DNA from: Chelatococcus albus
GTDB taxonomy: Bacteria; Pseudomonadota; Alphaproteobacteria; Rhizobiales; Beijerinckiaceae
Reading direction: 5' to 3'
NCBI RefSeq assembly: GCF_030067675.1
Contig: NZ_JASJEV010000007.1
Span: 124,001-188,000, forward strand
Length of the DNA stretch: 64,000 bases
Each line of letters begins with the position of its first letter. Position 1 is the stretch's first letter. The translations under genes and the position numbers were made by a program. This document shows, one piece after another, positions 1-7,232 of this stretch. The notes below the pieces were generated by a model. The model was not told the DNA's origin and ran no database searches. It worked only from the letters and a program-made list of their open reading frames with translations.

Positions 1-1
1 C

Positions 2-118
2 CTGGCGCGGCTCGCGCGCCATTACGGCCTTGCGCCGGAGACGCGCGGCCCCCTGCGCTCGTCCGGCATCAGGCTCTGGGCCTCGCCGGACGCGCGCCCG
101 CGCATCGACGGCCGCTAG
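2..118 (+). CDS. 3' end of an unrecognised protein (5' partial)
   Basis: The frame is open from base 2 to a TAG at 116-118 and encodes the last 38 residues of a protein that begins before the window. The visible tail reads LARLARHYGLAPE and ends in RPRIDGR. Codon use has the strong third-position GC bias of the neighbouring genes, which supports real coding. I do not recognise the family, and too little is present to assign a function. It runs in the same direction as the downstream regulator gene, 127 bp away. Confidence 0.5.
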   Translation: MARLARHYGLAPETRGPLRSSGIRLWASPDARPRIDGR

Positions 119-188
119 CGACGGAGCCGCGCGCCGCCACCGCCAGCCGACCAGCCCGCAACGTTCCGATCGATTGCGGTTGAGAATA

Positions 189-204
189 TGGAATATTTGT
201 TCCA
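189..204. promoter_or_regulatory. IolR-type operator (inverted repeat)
   Basis: TGGAATATTTGTTCCA is an inverted repeat of the form GGAA-N6-TTCC, 41 bp before the iolR ATG. It agrees with the inositol-regulator motif I recall for alphaproteobacteria (Caulobacter IolR, GGAANATNCGTTCCA, and the rhizobial GGAA-N6-TTCC). Its position suggests autoregulation. A related site lies in the iolG/SDR divergent region. Confidence 0.6.
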
Positions 205-245
205 TTGTGGAGCGGACCGACGAACTGCTCCGGGGATTGCACGCG

Positions 246-1085
246 ATGCCGGCCAACGAAGCCGCCGACGGCGCGCCGCGCGACTTCGACTCGCTGAAGG
301 CCCTGCTCATCGAGCGTCGGGCGGAGCTGCCGCGCCGGCTGGCGCAGGTGGCGGAGTTCGCCATCGCGCACCCGGACGAGGTCGCCTTCGGCACGGTGGC
401 GAGCGTGGCGACGCAGGCGCAGGTGCAGCCCTCCACGCTGATCCGCTTCGCGCAGGCGGTGGGCTATGCCGGCTTCAGCGACCTGCAGGAGATCTTTCGC
501 CTGCGCCTGCGCGAGCGCTGGCCCGACTATCGCGAGCGCCTCGCCGTGCTGCGCGCGAGCGAGGAAGGGGACGGCATCGCCGAGCTCTTCGAGCGCTTCA
601 CCGAATCGGCGGCCCTGTCGCTCATGAAGCTGCGCGAGAGCGTGCGCCCGGAGGATCTCGAGGCCGCCGCCACGCTGCTGGCGCAGGCCGACACGATCTA
701 TCTCGTGGGCCTGCGCCGCGCCTTCCCCGTCAGCGCCTATCTCGCCTATGCCATGGGCAAGCTCGGCCTGCGCTCGGTGCTGGTCGACCACGTGGCGGCG
801 CTCGCCGGCGAGCAGCTCGCGGGGGCGCGTTCAGGGGATGCGCTGATCGCCATCAGCTTCACGCCCTACACGCCCGCGACGGTGGACCTCGCCAACGCCT
901 GCGCCGGGCGCGGCATCCCGGTCGTGGCCATCACCGACAGCCCCTTCTCGCCCCTGTCGGCGGCGGCGAAGGTGCGCTTCGAGGTGGTGGAGGCCGACGT
1001 CGGCGGTTTCCGCTCGCTCGCCGCCACCTTCTGCCTCGCCATGACGCTCGCCGTCGCCGTGGGCGAGCGCCGCAAGGGCGAGTGA
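246..1085 (+). CDS. iolR: RpiR-family regulator of inositol catabolism
   Basis: This 279-residue protein has an RpiR architecture. The N-terminal helix-turn-helix lies near residues 45-85 (VASVATQAQVQPSTLIRFAQ). A C-terminal SIS sugar-phosphate-binding domain covers about 120-265 (IYLVGLRRAF; AISFTPYTPATVDLA; VVAITDSPFSP). The family represses inositol genes and responds to a phosphorylated inositol intermediate. The ATG at 246 gives the usual family length; a GTG at 207 in the same frame is an alternative start. A GGAA-N6-TTCC palindrome lies just upstream, and iolG, iolC, iolD, iolE and iolB follow within 10 kb. The role is inferred from this context and the operator; the family assignment is secure. 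Confidence 0.8.
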   Translation: MPANEAADGAPRDFDSLKALLIERRAELPRRLAQVAEFAIAHPDEVAFGTVASVATQAQVQPSTLIRFAQAVGYAGFSDLQEIFRLRLRERWPDYRERLAVLRASEEGDGIAELFERFTESAALSLMKLRESVRPEDLEAAATLLAQADTIYLVGLRRAFPVSAYLAYAMGKLGLRSVLVDHVAALAGEQLAGARSGDALIAISFTPYTPATVDLANACAGRGIPVVAITDSPFSPLSAAAKVRFEVVEADVGGFRSLAATFCLAMTLAVAVGERRKGE

Positions 1086-1274
1086 GCCCGACGCCCTGCC
1101 TGCCTCCACGCGTGGCAGCGCCGCTCGACCGGCACTTCCGCCGAAGGGGCGGGCGGGAGCCTGGCCCGGCATCCCGGCGCAGCCCTCAGTCCTCGGCGAT
1201 GACAGGATGGGGGGCCTTCCGCCGGGGCCGCCCCGCTCCGACCGCCGAGGCCTCCACGCCCGGGCTGCCGCGCC

Positions 1275-1322
1275 GGAGCATTCTCGCCGCAATGGCCGGC
1301 AGTTCGGCGAAGAGCCCACGGC
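1275..1322 (+). repeat. Partial copy of dispersed repeat family A
   Basis: GGAGCATTCTCGCCGC followed by a diverged GGC-GTTCGGCGA stretch resembles the start of the roughly 120-bp repeats at 21233 and 26656. The hairpin end of the family is missing here. Similarity was judged by eye. Confidence 0.4.
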
Positions 1323-1392
1323 CCGCATCGGCGACAATGCCCCGGCCGCATTGGCCGAAGCCTTTTCCGGCCCATCGGAACCGGAGACCGGC

Positions 1393-1673
1393 CTATTCGA
1401 TATTCATGCTCACGGGAGCGTACATATAGCCGCCCCAGACGGTGCAGCGTCCCCGGTCACAACTCTGCGGGTCGGTGATGATCTGTCCCGAATTGTCGCG
1501 GGTCGTGGTCATTGTTCTGCCCGGCTTGTGCCCCACGTCCCGTCGTCCTGCTTGCGGTACCAGTGATAATCCCATCCCGCGGCGCAATCGGGCGTGGCGA
1601 CGAGGGTCACCAGCCACCGCGGTTGCTCGATGGCACCGCAACAGCCCGATTGCAGCTTCGCGCCATCCGCCAT
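1393..1673 (-). pseudogene. Frameshifted remnant of a conserved hypothetical protein
   Basis: Read on the minus strand from an ATG at 1673, one frame gives MADGAKLQSGCCGAIEQ and continues to GWDYHWYRKQDDGTWG near 1535. A second frame then continues with HKPGR, TRDNSGQIITDPQSCDRG and ends in GYMYAPVSMNIE at a TAG (1393-1395). Joined, the pieces give one protein-like sequence with the order CCG, WDYHWYR-DDG-W, HKPG, DNSG--ITDP, DRG. I recall this pattern only from unnamed hypothetical proteins. The frame breaks at about 1531-1538, so the gene looks inactivated. No function can be given. Upstream DNA is AT-rich, consistent with acquired DNA. Confidence 0.55.
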
Positions 1674-1689
1674 CGCACAGTCACGAACT

Positions 1690-1870
1690 GCCTTGATTGT
1701 ATATGCAAGCGTCTATCCGGCATATTCGCCCGGCATATGAAGCGTGTTCGTTCTCATATTGCACGCATAATCGTGGAAATTATTTCGCTCTTGCCAAGCA
1801 TCTAATTCCAGAATACGTGATTATACATACAAATTTCGACAAAACAACTTCCGACTGCAACAGCAATGGC
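1690..1870. other. AT-rich non-coding stretch
   Basis: About 180 bp are well below the GC content of the rest of the window, with runs such as TTATACATACAAATTTCG. No convincing gene is seen. It lies upstream of the broken gene on the minus strand, so it may be that gene's old promoter region or the edge of acquired DNA. Confidence 0.5.
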
Positions 1871-1930
1871 ATTCTCAGGCCAGGCGTCACGCACGCCGGT
1901 GGCAAGCATGTCGCCCGCCGCCATGGGCGA

Positions 1931-2014
1931 GCGCCGCGCCCTTGCCTCGACCGGAATCGTCTCGGGCCCCGGACAGCCGCTCACGCGGCTTCCGGGGTGA
2001 CAGGAAGAGGTTCG
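1931..2014 (+). repeat. Dispersed repeat family B, copy 1
   Basis: This copy contains CTTGCCTCGACCGGAATCGT, then CCCCGGACAGCCGCT, CGGCTTCCGGGGTGACAGG and AAGAGGTTCG. It is nearly identical to 2591-2670 and closely related to 2399-2500 and 43380-43456. It lies immediately before the GIY-YIG gene. Confidence 0.75.
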
Positions 2015-2057
2015 CCAATCTCCGGGGCGGCCCGGCTTGCCAGCGAGGCAACGGGCC

Positions 2058-2387
2058 GTGACAGTGCGAGGCCATCGCCGGAGGGGGGCGCGCCATGTCC
2101 CGCTGTACTGGGTCTACATGCTTGCCAGCGGGCAGCACGGAACGCTCTACGTCGGCGTGACGAACGACCTCGCGCGGCGCGCGCAGGAGCATCGCGAAGG
2201 CACCGCCACAGGCTTCACGGCGCGCTACGGCGTCCATCGCCTCGTCTGGTACGAGGACTATCCGCGGATCGACGAGGCCATCGGACGGGAGAAGCAGCTC
2301 AAGAAGTGGCGACGGGACTGGAAGCTGCGCCTGATCGAGGAGTTCAATCCCGACCGGCTCGATCTTTACCCGACACTCAATCGCTGA
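2058..2387 (+). CDS. GIY-YIG family endonuclease (YhbQ/UPF0213-like)
   Basis: This is a single-domain GIY-YIG nuclease of about 100 residues. The motif reads YWVYMLASG-GTLYVGVTNDL, followed by the conserved Arg helix (RRAQEHREG), F-ARYGVHRLVWYED, and the KQLKKWRRDWK-LIE-FNP tail typical of small stand-alone members. The family cuts DNA at branched or damaged sites in the members studied; its role here is unknown. The start is uncertain. GTG at 2058 has GAGG nine bases upstream; GTG 2064 and TTG 2037 are in the same frame. Repeats of family B lie directly on both sides, and one abuts the stop codon. Confidence 0.85.
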   Translation: MTVRGHRRRGARHVPLYWVYMLASGQHGTLYVGVTNDLARRAQEHREGTATGFTARYGVHRLVWYEDYPRIDEAIGREKQLKKWRRDWKLRLIEEFNPDRLDLYPTLNR

Positions 2388-2398
2388 AGCCCGCGGCG

Positions 2399-2580
2399 GC
2401 GACCGGAACCGTTTCTGGGCTCCCGCCAAGGCGGCCCCTTCAGGTCGCACAGCCGCTGCGGCGGCTTCCGGGGTGACGGGAAGAGGTTCGTGCGGGAACC
2501 CTCCACCGTCTCCCGGGCCGAGCGCAGCGAGGAGCCCGGGATCCAGAACCGATGCGGGTGATCGAGACGGCGCGACGACC
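2399..2580 (+). repeat. Dispersed repeat family B, copy 2
   Basis: The copy starts a few bases after the GIY-YIG stop. It holds the CGGCTTCCGGGGTGACGGG module, then GTGCGGGAACCCTCCACCGT, and a palindromic part (CCCGGGCCGAGCG to GAGGAGCCCGGG) ending near CAGAACCGATGCG. Copy 3 continues directly from it. Confidence 0.75.
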
Positions 2581-2745
2581 GCTGCGCGCTTGCCTCGACC
2601 GGAATCGTCTCCGGGCCCCGGACAGCCGCTCGCGCGGCTTCCGGGGTAACAGGAAGAGGTTCGTGCGGGAACCCTCCACCGTCATCCCGGGGCACGCCGC
2701 AGGCGTGAGCCCGGGACCCAGAACCGATGCGCGTGAACCGGGAAG
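2581..2745 (+). repeat. Dispersed repeat family B, copy 3
   Basis: This copy repeats the modules of copies 1 and 2 in the same order: CTTGCCTCGACCGGAATCGT, CGGCTTCCGGGGTAACAGG, GTGCGGGAACCCTCCACCGT, then CCCGGGGCACGCC and GAGCCCGGGACCCAGAACCG. It ends just before the iolG stop codon. Confidence 0.75.
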
Positions 2746-2749
2746 GCAC

Positions 2750-3739
2750 TCAAGCCGCAAGCCGCACGGGCTTGCCGGTCCTGGCGGATTCGGTCGCGGC
2801 GTCGGCGAGGATCTGGGCCTTCAGGCCGTCCTCGCCGGTCGGGGCGAGGGGGCGGCCGTCGAGCACGCCGGCGACGAAGGCATCGAGCTCGGCGCGGTAG
2901 GCTTCCGCATAGCGCTCCAGGAAGAAGGGCAGCGCCGGGTCGGTGGCGTAGCCGCGCGCGTCGGCGAAGATCACGGTCGTGGCGTGGCGGTTGCCGGCGG
3001 CGAGCAGGCCCTTCTCGCCATGCACCTCGATGCGCTGGTCATAGCCGTAGGTGGCGCGGCGGGAGTTCGAGATCTGCGCGATCCGGCCCGTCGCCGTCTT
3101 GAGGAGGACGGCGGCGGTATCCACGTCGCCCGCCTCGCCGATCGCCGGATCGACGAGGCAGGAGCCCACCGCGTGCACCTCCACCGGCTCCTCGCCAAGG
3201 AGGAAGCGCGCCATGTCGAGATCGTGGATCATCATGTCGCGGAAAAGCCCCCCCGAGCGCGCCACATAGCTCGCCGGCGGCGGCGCGGGATCGCGCGAGA
3301 GGATGGTGACGAGCTCGACCTTGCCGATCTCGCCGTCGGCGATGCGCCGCTCGACCGCAGCGAAGCTCGGGTCGAAGCGGCGGTTGAAGCCGATCATCAG
3401 CTTGCCCTTCGCCCGTTCGACGACTGCAAGGCAGGCGCGGATGCGCGCGGCGTCGAGATCCACCGGCTTCTCGCAGAACACCGCCTTGCCGGCGCTCACC
3501 GCGCGCTCGATCAGGTCGGCGTGGGTGTCGGTCGGCGTCGAGACGATGACGGCGTCGATGTCGGCGGCGGCGAGAATCGCCTCGACAGTATCGACGCGCG
3601 CGCCGGTCGCGGCGGCGAGGCTTCCGGCCGCCTCGGCGCTCGCGTCCGCCACCGCCACGAGCCGGGCGCGCGCATGGGCCGCGACGTTGCCACCATGGAT
3701 GCGGCCGATGCGGCCGGCGCCGAGAAGACCTATACGCAC
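2750..3739 (-). CDS. iolG: Inositol 2-dehydrogenase (Gfo/Idh/MocA family)
   Basis: This 329-residue NAD-dependent dehydrogenase oxidises myo-inositol to scyllo-inosose (2-keto-myo-inositol), the first step of the pathway. The N-terminal Rossmann motif is GLLGAGRIGRIHGGN (residues 4-18). The family signature FCEKPVDLD lies at about 88-96, with the catalytic Lys of the EKP motif. FNRRFDP and DMMIHDLDMARFLLG carry the Asp and His of the active site. It diverges from the SDR gene across a 317-bp spacer holding IolR-type sites, and so is probably controlled by iolR. Confidence 0.92.
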   Translation of the reverse strand: MRIGLLGAGRIGRIHGGNVAAHARARLVAVADASAEAAGSLAAATGARVDTVEAILAAADIDAVIVSTPTDTHADLIERAVSAGKAVFCEKPVDLDAARIRACLAVVERAKGKLMIGFNRRFDPSFAAVERRIADGEIGKVELVTILSRDPAPPPASYVARSGGLFRDMMIHDLDMARFLLGEEPVEVHAVGSCLVDPAIGEAGDVDTAAVLLKTATGRIAQISNSRRATYGYDQRIEVHGEKGLLAAGNRHATTVIFADARGYATDPALPFFLERYAEAYRAELDAFVAGVLDGRPLAPTGEDGLKAQILADAATESARTGKPVRLAA

Positions 3740-3919
3740 GAAATCCCTCCCTCGCTCGTCGTCTCATGCCCGCCGGCCCGTCCCGCAACAGGCGCGAAGG
3801 CCCGGGAGACCAGGCTCCTCCGGCGGAGCTGGCGCGGCCCGAGCCCGGACGGTGCGCGGCGCCGGGTTCCCCGCGCCCGTTCCGCCCGCCCGGAAGGCCG
3901 GACCTCCCTATCACGAAAA

Positions 3920-3934
3920 AGAATATTTGATCCA
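3920..3934. promoter_or_regulatory. IolR-type operator in the iolG/SDR divergent region
   Basis: AGAATATTTGATCCA differs at two positions from GGAATATTTGTTCCA upstream of iolR. A weaker GGAATTATCATTTC follows at 3950-3963. The spacer 3740-4056 is locally AT-rich here and must carry promoters for both directions. Confidence 0.5.
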
Positions 3935-4056
3935 TATTGACCTATCAACGGAATTATCATTTCATTCTCGGAACGGCCGGACGCAACCGGCGATGACCGG
4001 CTATCCCGCCCTCCGGGGCGATTGTGGCCGGGTTTCCGACAGGGGTGGAGCGCGCC

Positions 4057-4896
4057 ATGCCAGCCAGTGCAGCCGACGTGAACGACCGGCTCGGCGACTT
4101 CGAGGGCAAGATCGCCGTCGTCACCGGGGGCACGCAGGGCCTCGGCGAGACCGTCGCCCGGCTCTTCGCGGCGCGCGGGGCCGAAGGGCTCGTCATCGTC
4201 GGGCGCAACGGCGAGCGCGGCCGCGCCGTCGCCTACGAGCTGACCGTCGGCGGCTGCCGCACCGAGTTCGTCGCGGCCGATCTCGCCGTCATGAGCGATG
4301 TCGCGGCCATCGTGCCGGCGGCGGAGCGGGCCTTCGGGCGGGTCGACGTGCTCGTCAATGCTGCCGCCATCACCGACCGCGGCACGATCTTCGACACCTC
4401 GCCCGCGCTCTTCGACCGCATGTTCGCGGTGAACGTGCGGGCGCCCTTCTTCCTCATGCAGGACGCGGCCAAGCTCATGCGCGCCAGGGGCATCGAGGGC
4501 ACGATGGTCAATGTGCTCTCCATGTCCGCCCATGGCGGCCAGCCCTTCATCGCCGCCTATTGCGGCTCCAAGGGCGCGCTCGCCACGCTCACGCGCAACG
4601 CCGCCTTCAGCCTCATGCCCTGGCGCATCCGCGTGAACGGCCTCAACCCCGGCTGGATGGCGACGCCGGGCGAGGACCGCACCATGCGCACCTACCACGG
4701 CGCCGAGGACGGCTGGCTCGAGAAGGCCGCCGCCGAGCAGCCCTTCGGCCGCCTCATCGACCCGCAGGAGGCGGCGCGCGCGATCGCCTTTCTGGCAAGT
4801 GCCGAATCGGGGCTCATGACGGGCGCGATCGTCGATTTCGACCAGTCGGTGCTCGGCTGCTACGAGACGGCGCCGCATCCCTCGAAGCCGGAGTGA
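4057..4896 (+). CDS. SDR-family oxidoreductase in the inositol cluster
   Basis: This classical short-chain dehydrogenase has 279 residues. Its cofactor motif TGGTQGLG lies at about 22-29, VNAAA replaces the usual NNAG, and the active site is NVLSMSA with YCGSK (Ser, Tyr, Lys). The ATG at 4057 follows a GGGGTGGAG ribosome-binding site and gives the normal length. It is the first gene of the rightward run that continues with iolC, and it shares its control region with iolG. A role on inositol isomers or keto-inositols is inferred from position only; the substrate is unknown. Confidence 0.8.
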   Translation: MPASAADVNDRLGDFEGKIAVVTGGTQGLGETVARLFAARGAEGLVIVGRNGERGRAVAYELTVGGCRTEFVAADLAVMSDVAAIVPAAERAFGRVDVLVNAAAITDRGTIFDTSPALFDRMFAVNVRAPFFLMQDAAKLMRARGIEGTMVNVLSMSAHGGQPFIAAYCGSKGALATLTRNAAFSLMPWRIRVNGLNPGWMATPGEDRTMRTYHGAEDGWLEKAAAEQPFGRLIDPQEAARAIAFLASAESGLMTGAIVDFDQSVLGCYETAPHPSKPE

Positions 4897-5204
4897 GGCG
4901 GCGATGGCGATGCCCCGCTCCCGCCCGGCCGCCCCCGGCACCATGCGCCGCGCCCGCGTCGCCGGGCCGCGCCTCGACCTTGCTTCCTTTCTCCTCCTCC
5001 TTGCCCCCTTCCCCCTCCCCGCTCGCGGGACGGGGTGCCGCCCGCCGGCCAAGCGCTTCCTCCTCGAGGCCGGCGATCCGCGGCGGGCGGGAGCCCTGAC
5101 CTCCCAGGCTCCCGCCCGGCATCGCACCGGGCTTCATCGCGATGCCACCCTCGTCCCGCGGGGCGTCAGCGCCAACACGTCCGCGTAAACTCATGGAGAG
5201 GCCG
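4897..5204. other. Spacer before iolC, no gene seen
   Basis: The 308-bp stretch has a pyrimidine-rich run (CTCCTCCTTGCCCCCTTCC, about 4993-5020) and GC-rich palindromic pieces. I see no convincing gene and no clear operator. Confidence 0.5.
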
Positions 5205-7115
5205 ATGAGCGCTCCCGATCTCGACGTCATCACCATCGGCCGGTCGTCCGTCGATCTCTACGGCCAGCAGGTCGGCGGCCGGCTGGAGGACGTGGCGAGC
5301 TTCGCCAAGTCGGTCGGCGGCTGCCCGACCAACATCGCCATCGGCGCCGCGCGGCTCGGCCTGAAGTCGGCTGTGATCACCGGCGTCGGCGACGAGCACA
5401 TGGGCCGCTTCATCCGCGAGCAACTGGCGCGCGAGGGCGTCGAGACCGGCGGAGTGAAGACGGATCCGGCGCGGCTCACCGCCCTCGTCATCCTCGGCGT
5501 GCGCGACGACCGGCAGTTCCCGCTCATCTTCTACCGCGAGAACTGCGCCGACATGGGCCTGACGGAAGACGACATCGACGAGGCCTTCATCGCCCGCGCC
5601 GGGGCGATCGTCGTCACGGGCACGCATTTCTCGACGCCCACCGTCGACGCCATGAGCCGCAAGGCCATGCGCGCGGCCAGGAACGCCGGCCGCAAGATCG
5701 TCCTCGACGTGGACTACCGACCGAACCTCTGGGGCCTCGCCGGCCACGGCGCCGGCGAGGCGCGCTACGTGCGCTCCGACAGCGTCACCGCGCATCTGCA
5801 GACGATCCTGCCCGACTGCGACGTCATCGTCGGCACGGAGGAGGAGCTGCACATCGCCGGCGGCGCGCAGGACACGCTCGCGGCCCTCAGGGCGATCCGC
5901 GCCGTGAGCCCCGCGACCATCGTGTGCAAGCGCGGCCCCATGGGCTGCGTCGTCTTTCCCGGCGCCATCCCCGACGACATCGAGGCGGGCATCCGCGGCC
6001 CGGGCTTTCCCGTCGAGGTCTACAACGTGCTCGGCGCGGGCGATGCCTTCATGGCCGGGCTCCTGCGCGGCTACCTGCGCGACGAGCCGTGGGAGAGGGC
6101 CTGCACCTACGCCAATGCCTGCGGCGCCTTCGCCGTGTCGCGGCTCCTGTGCTCGCCGGAATATCCGACGTGGGAGGAGCTCGAGACCTTCCTCGCCCGC
6201 GGCAGCGCCACGAAGGCCCTTCGCCACGACGCGGCGCTCAACCACGTGCACTGGGCGACGACGCGCCGCCCGGGTCCTGCCAGCTTGCGCGCGCTCGCCA
6301 TCGACCACCGTGCCCAGTTCGAGGCGCTGGCCGACCGGCTCGGCGTGCCGCACGACCGCATCGCCCCCTTCAAGCGCCTCGCCGTCAGGGCGGCCGCCCA
6401 GGTGGCGCAGGGGCGCGAGGGCTTCGGCATGCTCATCGACGGCACGCACGGGCGCGAGGCGCTGTTCGACGCCGCGGGCGAGCCCTTCTGGATCGGCCGC
6501 CCCGTGGAGCTGCCCGGCTCGCGGCCGCTCTTCTTCGAGACGCCGGACCTCGGCTCGCATCTCGTCGAATGGCCGGTGATCCACACGGTGAAGTGCCTGT
6601 GCTTCTACCATCCGGACGATCCGCCGGAGCTGAAGGAGCGTCAGGAGGCGACCCTGCTCGCCCTGCACGATGCCTGCCGGACGGTGGGGCGCGAGCTGCT
6701 CGTCGAGATCATCGCCGGCAAGAACGGCTCCCTCACCGACACGACGGTGGCCGAGATCGTCGCCCGCCTCTACGGCCTCGGCATCAGGCCCGACTGGTGG
6801 AAGCTCGAGCCGCAGGCGAGCGCCGCCGCCTGGGACAACATCGCCGCCGCGGTCCGCGCCGGCGACGCGCACTGCCGCGGCGTCGTGCTCCTCGGCCTCG
6901 AGGCGTCGGAGGAGGAGCTGATCGCGGCCTTCGCCGTCGCGGCCCGCAACCCGGTGGTCAAGGGCTTCGCCATCGGCCGCACCATCTTCGCCGAGGCGGC
7001 GGAAGGCTGGCTCGCCGGCCGCATGACGGATGCCGAGGCCATCAACGACATGGCGACCCGCTTCCGCCGCCTGACCGAGGCCTGGGACCTCGCGGCGGCG
7101 AGACGGGCGGCGTAA
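5205..7115 (+). CDS. iolC: 5-dehydro-2-deoxygluconokinase fused to DUF2090
   Basis: This 636-residue fusion has two parts. The N-terminal pfkB kinase (about 1-330) phosphorylates 5-dehydro-2-deoxygluconate; it shows TIGRSSVDLYGQQ, GGCPTNIAIGAARLG and the DTGD-like VLGAGDAFMAGLLRGY with the catalytic Asp. The C-terminal part (about 345-630) is a DUF2090 domain (LRALAIDHRAQFEALADRLG; ELLVEIIAGKNGS; FAIGRTIFAEAAEGWL) related to class I-type aldolases. It is thought to cleave the phosphorylated product, replacing a separate iolJ. The ATG at 5205 follows GGAGAGG; an in-frame ATG at 5193 adds four residues. Confidence 0.92.
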   Translation: MSAPDLDVITIGRSSVDLYGQQVGGRLEDVASFAKSVGGCPTNIAIGAARLGLKSAVITGVGDEHMGRFIREQLAREGVETGGVKTDPARLTALVILGVRDDRQFPLIFYRENCADMGLTEDDIDEAFIARAGAIVVTGTHFSTPTVDAMSRKAMRAARNAGRKIVLDVDYRPNLWGLAGHGAGEARYVRSDSVTAHLQTILPDCDVIVGTEEELHIAGGAQDTLAALRAIRAVSPATIVCKRGPMGCVVFPGAIPDDIEAGIRGPGFPVEVYNVLGAGDAFMAGLLRGYLRDEPWERACTYANACGAFAVSRLLCSPEYPTWEELETFLARGSATKALRHDAALNHVHWATTRRPGPASLRALAIDHRAQFEALADRLGVPHDRIAPFKRLAVRAAAQVAQGREGFGMLIDGTHGREALFDAAGEPFWIGRPVELPGSRPLFFETPDLGSHLVEWPVIHTVKCLCFYHPDDPPELKERQEATLLALHDACRTVGRELLVEIIAGKNGSLTDTTVAEIVARLYGLGIRPDWWKLEPQASAAAWDNIAAAVRAGDAHCRGVVLLGLEASEEELIAAFAVAARNPVVKGFAIGRTIFAEAAEGWLAGRMTDAEAINDMATRFRRLTEAWDLAAARRAA

Positions 7116-7232
7116 AACAAGCCTCTCCCAACGCAATTCGGGCTTGCCCGATTGGCGCAGGGATCGCGGCATCCGCGCAGTCCGGGTGCCGCGGGAGAGG
7201 GAAATCTCGGCAGCGGTTGAGGGAGCGATCCC

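Noticed and set aside
1207-1566. Plus-strand open frame of about 120 codons in the spacer after iolR
   Set aside because: Composition is repeat-derived (family A fragment), and it overlaps the better-supported minus-strand broken gene.
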